Of a DNA stretch of 64,000 nucleotides, positions 1 through 8,224 are shown piece after piece (within the stretch, counting starts at the first letter, position 1; every line of letters starts with the position of its first letter). Under the pieces are notes generated by a model. It was not told the DNA's origin. It made no database searches and was given only the letters and a program-made list of their open reading frames with translations. Position numbers and translations under genes: made by a program. This DNA comes from Alphaproteobacteria bacterium (lineage in GTDB: Bacteria > Pseudomonadota > Alphaproteobacteria > Micavibrionales > UBA2020): assembly GCA_016794125.1 (NCBI GenBank), contig JAEUKT010000001.1, forward strand, positions 186,001-250,000. The letters run 5' to 3'.

Positions 1-555
1 TTGCTCGGCGGGTCGTTTAATCCGGCGCATGAGGGGCATCGGCATATCAGCCTTTATGCGCTGAAGATGCTAGGGCTCGATGCCGTGTGGTGGATGGTGT
101 CGCCGCAGAACCCGCTGAAATCGCGCAAAGACATGGCGCCGCTGGCCGAGCGCATGGAAAGCGCGCGTGTGGCGTCGCATCACCCGAAAATCCATGTGAC
201 GGATATCGAACAGCATTTGAACACCCGCTACACCGCCGATACCTTGCGCGCGCTGCAGGCGCATTTTCCGCGCACGAATTTCGTCTGGCTGATGGGCACC
301 GACAATCTGCGGCAGTTCCACCGCTGGCAGGAATGGCGGGAGATTTTCAAGATGGTGCCCGTCTGCGTCCTCGACCGCCCGCCCCGCCACAACGCCGTGC
401 GCGCCTGCAAGACGTCGGAGACCTTCCGCGCCCATATGATCCCGCAGGAAAAGGCGGTGACGCTGAAAACCGCCGCCCTGCCCGCATGGACGCTGCTGCA
501 TATCCCGCTGAACAGCATGTCGGCAACCGCAATCCGCGAAGCACGCAAGAAGTGA
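1..555 (+). CDS. nadD: Nicotinate-nucleotide adenylyltransferase, 5' end cut by window
   Basis: NadD transfers AMP from ATP to nicotinate mononucleotide, giving deamido-NAD in NAD synthesis. The visible 184 residues open with the nucleotidyltransferase loop GGSFNPAHEGH (about residues 3-13), whose HxGH histidines bind ATP phosphates. MGTDN follows at about residue 98, and the C-terminal SATAIREARK corresponds to the ISSTxIR signature. The reading frame is open at base 1, and family members normally have several residues before LGGSFNP, so the true start lies upstream of the window. It precedes rsfS, a common alphaproteobacterial order, but a 370-base gap with its own signals separates them. 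The identity is secure; only the start is missing. Confidence 0.95.
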   Translation: MLGGSFNPAHEGHRHISLYALKMLGLDAVWWMVSPQNPLKSRKDMAPLAERMESARVASHHPKIHVTDIEQHLNTRYTADTLRALQAHFPRTNFVWLMGTDNLRQFHRWQEWREIFKMVPVCVLDRPPRHNAVRACKTSETFRAHMIPQEKAVTLKTAALPAWTLLHIPLNSMSATAIREARKK

Positions 556-661
556 CCTTATCCCCTCGCCCTATGGGGAAAGGGCTCGTCCGGAGCGAAG
601 GTCATAGAGTCGCTACAGGCGACTGTTATCTACGCATTTTATTGATTTATGTAAATATTTG

Positions 662-686
662 AATTCCCCACCCATTTTGGGGAATT
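662..686. promoter_or_regulatory. Perfect inverted repeat upstream of a promoter
   Basis: The arms AATTCCCC and GGGGAATT flank a 9-base centre. The repeat ends one base before the -35 hexamer of the promoter at 688-716. It could be an operator for that promoter or a weak terminator for nadD, though only ATTATT follows it instead of a T run. The symmetry is plain; the role is inferred. Confidence 0.5.
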
Positions 687-687
687 A

Positions 688-716
688 TTGCCCCACTTGG
701 CCATTGGCGTTATACT
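688..716 (+). promoter_or_regulatory. Sigma70-type promoter
   Basis: TTGCCC (688-693) and TATACT (711-716) are separated by exactly 17 bases, placing the transcription start near 723. No start codon with a good Shine-Dalgarno follows closely; a strong intrinsic terminator ends at 838 instead. This points to a short RNA or an attenuated leader for rsfS. Confidence 0.55.
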
Positions 717-722
717 GGAAGT

Positions 723-838
723 AGAGGGGATATCAGCAGCCCCTTCAAAGGGAGGATTGCTCATCATTGATGGCACTTCAAACACACCAGATAAACAATC
801 GCGGGCCTGCTGAAACGCAGCCTGCGTTTCGTTTTTTT
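723..838 (+). ncRNA. Candidate ~116-nt small RNA or attenuated leader upstream of rsfS
   Basis: This stretch starts at the predicted +1 of the promoter at 688-716 and ends in the terminator at 812-838. It contains two overlapping, mutually exclusive hairpins: GGGG(728-731)/CCCC around 740, and CCCTT/AAGGG directly after. I do not recognise it as 6S, SRP, tmRNA or a known riboswitch. A 27-codon open frame (770-853) overlaps it, so a leader peptide is possible; its nearest Shine-Dalgarno (GGAGG, 751-755) is rather far from the ATG. The existence of a short transcript is inferred from promoter plus terminator. Confidence 0.45.
812..838 (+). terminator. Rho-independent terminator
   Basis: The stem GAAACGCA/TGCGTTTC has a 3-base loop and is followed by G and seven T. 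It lies in the nadD-rsfS gap and would end the RNA starting near 723, or attenuate read-through into rsfS. Confidence 0.75.
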
Positions 839-925
839 GGTGCATTTTTTTAAGATATCTGGGGGAGAAATATCATCGCCACAAAACCGAAAAAGCCGGC
901 CGCGAAATCCGCGAAGCCCGCGCTC

Positions 926-1348
926 GTGAAATCAGACAAGCCCGCCGCAAAGACCGCCACCGCCAAGGCCGCATCCAAGAAAGCCGCCAACGCCGAAACG
1001 CACAAGCTGCATGACATCGTCATGAAGGCGCTGGACCAGGACAAGGGCGAAAACATCGTTTCCATCAACCTTGAAGGCAAAAGCGCGATTGCCGATTACA
1101 TGGTAATCGTGACCGGCACATCGACCCGCGCCGTGGTCGGTATGGCCGAGCGCCTGCGCGACCGCCTGGCCAAGGAAGGCGTTAAAGCAAGACTTGAAGG
1201 ACAGGATACAGGCGACTGGGTTATCGTGGATGCGGGCGACGTGATCGTGCATGTTTTCCGCGCCGAAGTGCGTGAATTCTATAACCTTGAAAAGCTCTGG
1301 TCGGCCGATTTTTCGACCGTCGATTACACGCTGTACCAGTCTTCCTAA
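926..1348 (+). CDS. rsfS: Ribosomal silencing factor RsfS, start uncertain
   Basis: RsfS binds ribosomal protein L14 and blocks joining of the 30S and 50S subunits under starvation. The conserved domain runs from HDIVMKALDQDKGE to the C-terminus, with the family signatures ADYMVIVTGTS, GDWVIVDAGDVIVHVF and REFYNLEKLW. The GTG at 926 is the only canonical start in frame. However, the frame stays open upstream to a stop at 851, and the intervening codons give the same Ala/Lys/Pro-rich composition as the annotated N-terminus. A strong Shine-Dalgarno GGGGGAG (861-867) sits 7 bases before an in-frame ATC at 875, so the real protein may start there. rlmH follows, as in most bacteria. Confidence 0.9.
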   Translation: MKSDKPAAKTATAKAASKKAANAETHKLHDIVMKALDQDKGENIVSINLEGKSAIADYMVIVTGTSTRAVVGMAERLRDRLAKEGVKARLEGQDTGDWVIVDAGDVIVHVFRAEVREFYNLEKLWSADFSTVDYTLYQSS

Positions 1349-1368
1349 GCTCCCCTTTTTCCTCCGCC

Positions 1369-1390
1369 GCCCCGGCCGTTGCGCCGGGGC
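1369..1390. other. GC-rich intergenic hairpin between rsfS and rlmH
   Basis: An 8-bp perfect stem GCCCCGGC/GCCGGGGC with a 6-base loop lies in the rsfS-rlmH gap. No T run follows, so it is not a classical terminator. It may stabilise or process the mRNA between the two cistrons. Confidence 0.5.
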
Positions 1391-1405
1391 CGGATTGGAC
1401 ATTCC

Positions 1406-1849
1406 ATGAAAATCCGCATCATCGCCGTCGGCAAGCTCAAGGCCTCCCCTTTCCATGACCTGTGCGCGGAATATATCAAGCGTATGAACTGGACGGTGAA
1501 GCTGGTCGAGGTTGACGCGCCCAAGGCATCGACCTCCGCACAGGAAGCGCCACTGATCCTGAAACAGATACCCGACAAGGCGATCGTCATCGCGCTCGAC
1601 GAGCGCGGCGAGACGCTGACCAGCCCCGAATTTTCCGCGAAGATCGCCAAATGGGGGCAGGCCGCGCCGGAGGTTGTTTTCCTCATCGGCGGGGCTGACG
1701 GTTTCCACGAAACTGTTAGGGAAAAGGCCAAGTATTTGCTCAGTTTCGGCAAACAAACATGGCCACATATGATGGTTCGGGTTATGCTATTGGAGCAAAT
1801 CTATCGTGCCCAGCAAATCATCGCCGGGCACCCTTATCACAGGACCTGA
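1406..1849 (+). CDS. rlmH: 23S rRNA (pseudouridine1915-N3)-methyltransferase RlmH
   Basis: RlmH is a SPOUT methyltransferase that uses SAM to methylate pseudouridine 1915 in helix 69 of 23S rRNA. The 147-residue product has the usual family length. It begins MKIRIIAVGKLK, carries the SAM-binding trefoil-knot segment FLIGGADGFHE, and ends with the family tail EQIYRAQQIIAGHPYHR. ATG 1406 is chosen because it restores the canonical N-terminus; an upstream in-frame start at 1379 would add unconserved residues. It sits between rsfS and the envC-like gene in one direction, so co-transcription is likely. Confidence 0.96.
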   Translation: MKIRIIAVGKLKASPFHDLCAEYIKRMNWTVKLVEVDAPKASTSAQEAPLILKQIPDKAIVIALDERGETLTSPEFSAKIAKWGQAAPEVVFLIGGADGFHETVREKAKYLLSFGKQTWPHMMVRVMLLEQIYRAQQIIAGHPYHRT

Positions 1850-1855
1850 ACGGGG

Positions 1856-3031
1856 ATGCAGGGTTTCACAAAAGCGATGGTTTTATGCAGCGCCGCTCTC
1901 GCGCTCTGCCTCGCTGCGCCCGAAATTTGTTTTGCCGCCGGTTCCAAAAACGTAAAAGCGGAACTGGCGCAGAAGCAGCAGGAAACCGCCGCGCTTGAAA
2001 AAAAATCGAAAGAGCTGAACAGCGAACTGGGCGGGCTGAAAACGAAACTGGTCGGCACAGCCGCCAACCTGCGCGCGACCGAAGACAAATTGTCGGACAC
2101 CGAACGCCAGTTGAAAGACCTTCAGGCGCGCAAGGAAACGACGCAGAAAATCCTTTACCGCGATCATGACGCGCTGGGCGGGCTTGTCGCCGCCACCGGA
2201 AAATTCCAGCGCACGCCGAAGCCGCAATTGCTGCTGCTGGGCAACCCGCTGGATTCCGCGCGCGCGGCGCTGGTGATGAAGGACATGATCCCGGCGTTGC
2301 AGGGCCATGCCGAAGAATTGAAAACGCAGCTGGCCGAAATGGCGCGTATCGAAACCGACATTTCGAAACGCCAGACGGAACAGGCGCAATCCCTGAAAAA
2401 ACTGCAGGGCCAGCAGGAAGACGTCGCGGCGCTGCTGAAGGCGCGCCAGGACATCTACGAAAAAACCGAAGCATCGCGCCAGCAGCAGGAACGCGAAGTC
2501 GCCACGCTGGCGAAACAAGCAAAAACGCTGGAAGAACTTGAGCGCAAACTGGCTGAACAGGCGCGCGCGGAAGAAAAAGCGGCAATGGCCGCCGCGAAAA
2601 AAGCCGGCACAACTGTCGCCCGCAACCGCAGCGCAGGCCCCCTGCCCTCCGGCCTTGTGCAGCCCGTCGCGGGCATAGTGCATACCGGTTTCGGCGCAAC
2701 CGACGATATCGGCGCGACCAGCGAAGGTATTACCTTCATGGCGCGCGCCGGCGCGATGGTCGTCACGCCGCTGGCGGGTTCGGTGAAATTCGCAGGGCCG
2801 TTCCAGAAATACAAACAGATCGTCATCATCCAGCACGCGAACGGCTATCACAGCCTGATCGCGGGCCTTGGCCGTATCGACACCGTCGTCGGCGCGAAGC
2901 TGGATGCGGGCGAACCCGTCGGCATCGCCGAAAAAACTGAATCCAAAATCTATTACGAGCTCCGCCGCGGCGGAGAACCCGTCAACCCCCGCCAGTCAAT
3001 GGTCGCCCAACGCAAACAGGACAAGAGCTAG
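1856..3031 (+). CDS. envC: EnvC-like murein hydrolase activator (degenerate LytM/M23 domain)
   Basis: The 391-residue exported protein has a signal peptide (about 1-27, ending CFA-A), a long coiled coil (about 30-250) and a C-terminal LytM domain (about 285-375). The zinc ligands of active M23 peptidases are missing: the HxxxD site reads SEGITF and the HxH site reads YYELRR. This matches EnvC, which activates amidases at the division site instead of cutting peptidoglycan. In E. coli the coiled coil docks on FtsEX; whether that holds here is unknown. It starts 7 bases after rlmH and ends 4 bases before ctpA, so translation is probably coupled. Confidence 0.85.
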   Translation: MQGFTKAMVLCSAALALCLAAPEICFAAGSKNVKAELAQKQQETAALEKKSKELNSELGGLKTKLVGTAANLRATEDKLSDTERQLKDLQARKETTQKILYRDHDALGGLVAATGKFQRTPKPQLLLLGNPLDSARAALVMKDMIPALQGHAEELKTQLAEMARIETDISKRQTEQAQSLKKLQGQQEDVAALLKARQDIYEKTEASRQQQEREVATLAKQAKTLEELERKLAEQARAEEKAAMAAAKKAGTTVARNRSAGPLPSGLVQPVAGIVHTGFGATDDIGATSEGITFMARAGAMVVTPLAGSVKFAGPFQKYKQIVIIQHANGYHSLIAGLGRIDTVVGAKLDAGEPVGIAEKTESKIYYELRRGGEPVNPRQSMVAQRKQDKS

Positions 3032-3034
3032 AAC

Positions 3035-4444
3035 ATGTCTATTAAAAACGCACTGAAATCCGCAACCGCCATCGCTATCGTCATCGCATTCGCGTCCGTC
3101 GCCGTCGCGCAGGGCAAGGGGGACAGCGACGTGGCGGGTTCGGTTTCCGAATCCTACAAGGCGCTGAACCTGTTCGGCGACGTGTTCGAACAGGCGCGCG
3201 CCAATTACGTGGAAAAAGTCGAAGACAAGAAACTGATCGAATACGCGCTGAACGGCATGCTGTCGTCGCTGGATCCGCATTCAAACTACATGACCGCCGA
3301 AGAAAGCAAGGCGATGGAAGTGCAGAACCGCGGCGAATTCGGCGGCCTTGGCATCGAAGTCACGATGGAAAACAGCGTCGTCAAAGTCGTCTCTCCCATC
3401 GACGACACGCCTGCCGCGCGTGCAGGCATCCAGTCGGGCGACCTGATCGTGGAACTGGACGGCAAGCAGGTCATGGGCATGACGCTGAACGAAGCCATCG
3501 AGAAAATGCGCGGCAAGGTCGGCACCGAAATCGTGCTGACGGTCGTACGCGAAGGCGCGAAAGAGCCGCTGAAATTCCGCCTGGTGCGCGACAACATCCA
3601 GATCAAATCGGTGCGCAGCCGCGTGATCGACGGCAAGGCCGGCTATATCCGCATCACCCAGTTCAACGCGCAGACCTTTGAAGGTCTGAAAAAAGCCATC
3701 GCCGACGCGCAAAAAGAAGCCGGCGACAAGCTGATGGGCTTCATCCTCGACCTGCGCAACAACCCGGGCGGTTTGCTGGATCAGGCGATCAAGGTGTCGG
3801 ATGTGTTTATCGACAAGGGCGAAATCGTCTCTACCCGTGGCCGCAACCCCGAAGACACCCGCCGTGACAACGCGACACCGGGCGACCTGACCAATGGTTT
3901 GCCCTTGGTCGTCATCATCAACGGCGGCTCTGCATCGGCGTCCGAAATCGTGGCGGGCGCATTGCAAGACCACAAACGTGCGATCCTGATGGGTACGCAA
4001 AGCTTCGGCAAGGGATCGGTGCAAACGCTGTTCCCGGCGCCGGGCGGCGGCGCGATCAAGCTGACGACCGCGCGCTACTTCACCCCCTCCGGCCGCTCCA
4101 TTCAGGGCAAGGGCATCACGCCCGACCTGATCGTGGAACGCGCGAAGGTCGTGGCTGAAAAAGAAGGCTTCAGCGAAATCCACGAAGCCGACCTGAAAGG
4201 CGCGCTGTCGAACCCGAACGCGCCCGAGAAGGTCGAACCCACCCTGCTGCCCGACGACGCGTCGAAAGATAGCGACAAGAAAGACGACCCCAAGTCGAAA
4301 GACGCAAAAGCCAAGCAGATCGGCGACAAGGATGACTACCAGCTTGTCCGCGCGCTTGACCTGCTGGTCGGCATCGGCCTGTCGCGCGGCCTTGGCGGCC
4401 CCGTCACGCCGGTGAACGACAACGCCACGCCCGAAAAGAAATAA
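3035..4444 (+). CDS. ctpA: Carboxy-terminal processing protease, S41 family
   Basis: This periplasmic serine protease cleaves proteins near their C-termini. A signal peptide ends near residue 25 (VAVAQG). A PDZ domain (about 95-180) includes GLGIEV and AARAGIQSGDLIVELDG. The S41 core contains the dyad: Ser301 in GGSASASEI and Lys326 in SFGKGS, 25 residues apart as in Prc and CtpA. The C-terminal 80 residues are charged and low in complexity. The gene lies directly behind the EnvC-like gene, a conserved pair in alphaproteobacteria, which suggests a joint role in peptidoglycan remodelling. Confidence 0.95.
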   Translation: MSIKNALKSATAIAIVIAFASVAVAQGKGDSDVAGSVSESYKALNLFGDVFEQARANYVEKVEDKKLIEYALNGMLSSLDPHSNYMTAEESKAMEVQNRGEFGGLGIEVTMENSVVKVVSPIDDTPAARAGIQSGDLIVELDGKQVMGMTLNEAIEKMRGKVGTEIVLTVVREGAKEPLKFRLVRDNIQIKSVRSRVIDGKAGYIRITQFNAQTFEGLKKAIADAQKEAGDKLMGFILDLRNNPGGLLDQAIKVSDVFIDKGEIVSTRGRNPEDTRRDNATPGDLTNGLPLVVIINGGSASASEIVAGALQDHKRAILMGTQSFGKGSVQTLFPAPGGGAIKLTTARYFTPSGRSIQGKGITPDLIVERAKVVAEKEGFSEIHEADLKGALSNPNAPEKVEPTLLPDDASKDSDKKDDPKSKDAKAKQIGDKDDYQLVRALDLLVGIGLSRGLGGPVTPVNDNATPEKK

Positions 4445-4462
4445 CGGGAAGCAAGGGCGCAT

Positions 4463-5458
4463 ATGGGATGGTCGTCCTTTCCACCTGAGCACAAGAAAAG
4501 CCTCGCACGGGCATTGGGACTCTATGCCGGTGCGGTGGCGCTTGTGGGCGCGTGGGTCTGGCTGCATTCCGATGCGACACTGCGCGACTGGCACAAACGC
4601 ACGCCGCTTGCGATTGCGACCGTAAAAACCGTCACCGTCGACAACTTGCAGGGCGACACGGCGGCGCAGACGCCGGATGTCGAAAGCGCCATCCCTATGC
4701 CGCCGCCCTCGCCCGGCGAAGGATATATCTCGATCATCATGACCGATATCGGCCTGTCGGAGGCCGACACCGCGCGCGCGATGAAGGAACTGCCGACCGA
4801 AATCACGCTCGCCTTTTCGCCCTATGCGCCCGCCCTGTCCGACTGGCTGAAAAAGGCGAAGGACGCGAACCGCGACACGCTAATCCTCCTGCCGATGGAA
4901 CCGGTCAATTACCCCAAGGAAGACCCCGGCCCGCAGGCGCTGCTGCTGCGCCAAAGCGACCAGGACAACGCACGCCGCCTCGAAGCGGTGCTGCGCCAGT
5001 CGGGCGGCACGGTGGGCGCGATGAATTTCATGGGATCGAGCCTGCTGGAAGACGAAAAGAACATCACTTCTGTCATGACGGCGCTGCGCAAACGCTCCGG
5101 CCTGTTCATCGAAGACCCGCAGGGCGGCGATTCCGTCGCATCCGACATTGCGGAGCGTACGGGCACGCCATACCTGCGCGCGCAGGGAAAAATCGACGCG
5201 AAGGCATCGGAGCTGGACATCAACCAGCAATTGCTCAACCTTGAAAACATCGCCAAGCAGCGCGGTTACGCGGTGGGCATCGCGCAGCCCTACCCCGTCA
5301 CCTTTACCGTCTTGAAAAACTGGACCGCGCAGCTGCAGCAACGCGGCATCAAGCTGGTGCCGCTGGCCGCCATCTGGCAGGAAAAGACGCGCCAGCAGAC
5401 CGCCGCCGAGCCGCCGCCCATGCCCGTTCCGCCGCCCCCCGCGCCCGTTACCCCCTGA
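4463..5458 (+). CDS. Divergent polysaccharide deacetylase family protein (YibQ-like)
   Basis: The 331-residue protein has an N-terminal membrane anchor (about 16-35), a Pro-rich linker and a NodB-like barrel starting at YISIIMTDIGLSEADT. The family shows ITLAFSPYAP, LLPMEP and GAMNFMGS, where GVNNHMGS is usual. The acidic and histidine metal ligands of active deacetylases are mostly replaced here (NFMGS for NHMGS), so activity is doubtful. The product ends in a Pro-rich tail. These proteins are regularly encoded between ctpA and rppH in alphaproteobacteria. The family assignment is good; the function is unknown. Confidence 0.85.
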   Translation: MGWSSFPPEHKKSLARALGLYAGAVALVGAWVWLHSDATLRDWHKRTPLAIATVKTVTVDNLQGDTAAQTPDVESAIPMPPPSPGEGYISIIMTDIGLSEADTARAMKELPTEITLAFSPYAPALSDWLKKAKDANRDTLILLPMEPVNYPKEDPGPQALLLRQSDQDNARRLEAVLRQSGGTVGAMNFMGSSLLEDEKNITSVMTALRKRSGLFIEDPQGGDSVASDIAERTGTPYLRAQGKIDAKASELDINQQLLNLENIAKQRGYAVGIAQPYPVTFTVLKNWTAQLQQRGIKLVPLAAIWQEKTRQQTAAEPPPMPVPPPPAPVTP

Positions 5459-5468
5459 AAGCCAAGCC

Positions 5469-5981
5469 ATGCCCAAGAAACCAGACACCGATGACAAGCT
5501 GAGCCAGTACCGCCCGGGCGTGGGCATCGTGCTGCTGAACGGCGCGGGCAAGGTTTTCGTGGCCGAACGCCTCGACAACAAGGGCGCATGGCAGATGCCG
5601 CAGGGCGGTATCGACGACGGCGAAGAACCCGAAATCGCCGTCTTCCGCGAGATGAAGGAAGAAATCGGCACCAAAAACGCCCGCATCATCGGGGTGATGG
5701 AAGAATGGATCAGCTATGATATCCCGGAACGCACCGCCAAGAAATTATGGGGCGGCAAGTACAAGGGACAGAAACAAAAATGGATCGCGCTGGAATTTTT
5801 AGGCAAGGACAGCGACATCGACCTCGAAGCTGACGCGCATCCCGAATTTTCGAAATGGAAGTGGGTGCCGATCGAAGACCTGCTCGCCTATGTCGTGCCG
5901 TTCAAGCGCGATGTGTATCGCCGCGTGATGCAGGAATTCAAGCCTCTCGCCGCCGCGCTTGCCAAAAAATCCAGGTCATGA
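5469..5981 (+). CDS. rppH: RNA pyrophosphohydrolase RppH
   Basis: RppH removes pyrophosphate from 5'-triphosphate RNA and so starts RNase E/G-dependent decay. The 170-residue protein has the N-terminal YRPGVGIVLLN segment and a full Nudix box from GGIDDGEEP to REMKEEIGT, whose REMKEE glutamates bind metal. It also has WGGKYKGQKQKW, diagnostic of RppH as against MutT enzymes. Its last codon overlaps the start of the rhomboid gene (ATGA). An RNase G-type enzyme at 53.9 kb could act downstream of it. Confidence 0.95.
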   Translation: MPKKPDTDDKLSQYRPGVGIVLLNGAGKVFVAERLDNKGAWQMPQGGIDDGEEPEIAVFREMKEEIGTKNARIIGVMEEWISYDIPERTAKKLWGGKYKGQKQKWIALEFLGKDSDIDLEADAHPEFSKWKWVPIEDLLAYVVPFKRDVYRRVMQEFKPLAAALAKKSRS

Positions 5982-6826
5982 TGCTGTTCCTGCCCGTCGG
6001 CGACGTGAACGATCAGGGCGAAGGGCATCATAGCTTCGTCAATGCGGGGCTCATCCTGCTCTGCATCGCCGTAACCGGGTACCAGTTGCACCTTGCGGCG
6101 CTGGGCGGCACGGCGCTGGAACAGTTCATGAACCCGTGGATGTTCGACCCCAAATCGCAGCTGGGCGAAGGCTTCCTTGCGCTCGGCCCGCTGGAGCGGT
6201 TTTTCGCGCTGATGGCGAAGCTGGCCGACCTGAAGAGCGGCGCTTTCGTTAAAATGGCGGCGGGCGCGTTTTTCCACGGCGGGCTGCTGCATCTGGGCGG
6301 CAATATGCTGATTTTATGGATGCTGGGCGATAACGTCGAATATGTGATGGGGCATCTGCGCTATTTGATTTTCTTTATCCTGACCGCCGTGCTGGCGACC
6401 TGCGGCGAATTGATGTTCGCGGGTGCGGGAAACTTCAACGGCATCATCGGCGCATCGGGCGCGATCTTCGCGGTCGCCGCCGCCTACCTGATTTATTTTC
6501 CGGGCGCGAAGATCAATTTCTTTTACTGGGTCTTCTTTATCTTCTGGGGACGGCGCGCGGTATCGGCGCGGCTCGTCATCCTGCTGTATTTCATTTCGCA
6601 ATTCATCACGGGGTACACCAGCCTTGGATCGGGCGCCGATTACGGGCGCGTGGCGGTCTGGGCGCATATCGGCGGGTTCGTGGCGGGGCTTCTGCTCTGC
6701 CTCGCCTTCCGTGCCGGACGGCCGGAGGAAAAGAAACATTACGAACCGGTCCTGCGCAAGCCCTACACCAAAACCCCGTGGGGAAACCCGCCCGATGGCG
6801 GGCCTTGGGGAAAACCCGGACAATAA
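5978..6826 (+). CDS. Rhomboid family intramembrane serine protease
   Basis: A 282-residue multi-span membrane protein carries the rhomboid signatures: HLGGNM in the second core helix, the nucleophile loop GASGAIFAV, and the catalytic His in AHIGGFVAG. Together these form the Ser/His dyad that cleaves transmembrane substrates. ATG 5978 overlaps the rppH stop in an ATGA arrangement, so it is the last gene of the operon, and a bidirectional terminator follows. The substrate cannot be told from sequence. Confidence 0.92.
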   Translation: MMLFLPVGDVNDQGEGHHSFVNAGLILLCIAVTGYQLHLAALGGTALEQFMNPWMFDPKSQLGEGFLALGPLERFFALMAKLADLKSGAFVKMAAGAFFHGGLLHLGGNMLILWMLGDNVEYVMGHLRYLIFFILTAVLATCGELMFAGAGNFNGIIGASGAIFAVAAAYLIYFPGAKINFFYWVFFIFWGRRAVSARLVILLYFISQFITGYTSLGSGADYGRVAVWAHIGGFVAGLLLCLAFRAGRPEEKKHYEPVLRKPYTKTPWGNPPDGGPWGKPGQ

Positions 6827-6858
6827 AAAAACCCCGGCCTTTCGAGCCGGGGTTTTTC
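6825..6858. terminator. Bidirectional terminator between rhomboid and tolB
   Basis: The stem ACCCCGGC/GCCGGGGT is flanked by an A run on the left and a T run on the right. It therefore works as a terminator on both strands for the two converging genes. Confidence 0.9.
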
Positions 6859-6874
6859 TTTAAGCCGTATCCGC

Positions 6875-8203
6875 TTACGGGTTCAGCGGCGACCAGGCGG
6901 GGTCGGAACCGTCGAGCGGGGTCGTGACGGGCGTCTCGTTAAAGCCCGTCAGGTCGATCGTGTGGATGCGCGAGGTGCGGCCCTGGCGGCGGACGCCCGA
7001 GGGGCTTTCCGTGAAGAAGGCCAGCACGCGGCCATTGGGCGACCAGGTCGGGCCTTCGATGTGGTAGGCCGACTTGATCAGGCGTTCGCCCGAACCGTCC
7101 GGCTTGATCACGCCAAGATAGAACTGACCCTTCAGCATTTTAATGAAGGCGATCAGGTCGCCGCGCGGCGACCAGACGGGGCTGGCATAACGGCCTTCGC
7201 CAAACGTGATGCGCTGCGCGCTGCCGCCGGATGCGTCCATCACATAGATCTGCTGCTTGCCGCTGCGGTCGGATTCAAACGCGATGCGGCGTCCGTCCGG
7301 CGCATAGGTGGGCGAGGTGTTGATCGACGCGTCGTTCGTCAGGCGCGACGTGCTGCGCGAGCCGAGATCCATCGTATAGATGTCGGAGTTGCCGTTTTTC
7401 GACAAGCTCATGATCACCTTGCGGCCATCGGGGGAAAAACGGGGCGCAAAGGTCATGCCAGGGAAATCGCCCAGCACGGATTGACGGCCCGAATTGATGT
7501 CGTACAGGTACACGCGCGGCTTGTTGTTGTAATAAGCCATATAAGTGATCTGCTGCATCGTGGGGGAGAAACGCGGGGTCAGCACCAGCGCCGAACCGTC
7601 GGTCAGGAAGCGGTGGTTGAAGCCGTCCTGGTCCATGATCGCAAGACGCTTCACGCGCGCATTGCCGGGGCCGGTTTCCGAGATGTACACAAGACGGGTG
7701 TCGAAATAGCCGTTTTCACCCGTCAGGCGTTTATAGATCGCATCGGAAATGATATGGGCGATGCGGCGCCAGTTGGAGTTGGTGGTCGTATAAGCCGTTC
7801 CCAACATCTGCGACTGGCCGAACACATCCCACAGGCGGAATTCGACGCGCGTCTTGCCGTCGGGCGTTTTCGACAGCAGGCCGGTCGCCAGCGCCTCCGC
7901 ATTGATCGTGCGCCATTCGCCGAAATTCGGCTTCTGCGCGGCGGCGGCGGCAGGCTGGATGAAGGATGACGGGTTCAGCGGGCGGAACAGGCCGGAGCGC
8001 TGCAGGTTTTTGGTGATGACCGCGACCATGTTCGCACCGAGTTCATCGGGCGCACCGGAAGCGGTGACGAAATTGGGTATAGCGATGGGCAGCGGGTCGG
8101 CCTTTTCGCCGCCCACGACCACGCGCAGTTCAGCCTGCGCGGGTGCCGCTAGCGCGAAAATCGCGAAGACGGCAAACATAAAACTAAAGGCAATATTTTT
8201 CAT
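6875..8203 (-). CDS. tolB: Tol-Pal system beta-propeller protein TolB
   Basis: TolB is the periplasmic propeller that links TolA to Pal during outer-membrane constriction. The 442-residue product has a signal peptide (about 1-25, ending AQA), an N-terminal domain (about 25-165) and five to six TolB/WD40-like blades with motifs such as [21 protein letters not shown] and [10 protein letters not shown]. It ends at [10 protein letters not shown] as in homologues. It is the last gene of ybgC-tolQ-tolR-tolA-tolB; pal and cpoB, which often follow, are not next to it here. Confidence 0.97.
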   Translation of the reverse strand: MKNIAFSFMFAVFAIFALAAPAQAELRVVVGGEKADPLPIAIPNFVTASGAPDELGANMVAVITKNLQRSGLFRPLNPSSFIQPAAAAAQKPNFGEWRTINAEALATGLLSKTPDGKTRVEFRLWDVFGQSQMLGTAYTTTNSNWRRIAHIISDAIYKRLTGENGYFDTRLVYISETGPGNARVKRLAIMDQDGFNHRFLTDGSALVLTPRFSPTMQQITYMAYYNNKPRVYLYDINSGRQSVLGDFPGMTFAPRFSPDGRKVIMSLSKNGNSDIYTMDLGSRSTSRLTNDASINTSPTYAPDGRRIAFESDRSGKQQIYVMDASGGSAQRITFGEGRYASPVWSPRGDLIAFIKMLKGQFYLGVIKPDGSGERLIKSAYHIEGPTWSPNGRVLAFFTESPSGVRRQGRTSRIHTIDLTGFNETPVTTPLDGSDPAWSPLNP

Positions 8204-8224
8204 CTCAAGGTTCCCTCGTGGTTA

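Noticed and set aside
608-624. Hairpin AGTCGC/GCGACT after nadD as terminator
   Set aside because: The stem is only 6 bp and no T run follows. It may be part of a palindromic remnant but cannot be supported as a terminator.
642-658. FNR-like site in TTGATTTATGTAAAT
   Set aside because: Only the left half (TTGAT) fits; the right half is GTAAA instead of ATCAA.
639-845. A 68-codon minus-strand frame between nadD and rsfS
   Set aside because: It covers the promoter, inverted repeat and terminator of the plus strand. It has no convincing ribosome site, and its start lies at the terminator's T run.
1369-1390. GC hairpin between rsfS and rlmH as terminator
   Set aside because: No T run follows, and the downstream gene belongs to the same conserved operon, so only a hairpin is recorded.
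3281-4594. A 437-codon minus-strand frame opposite ctpA
   Set aside because: ctpA has signal peptide, PDZ domain and catalytic dyad. The opposite frame is His/Arg/Asp-rich without recognisable domain.
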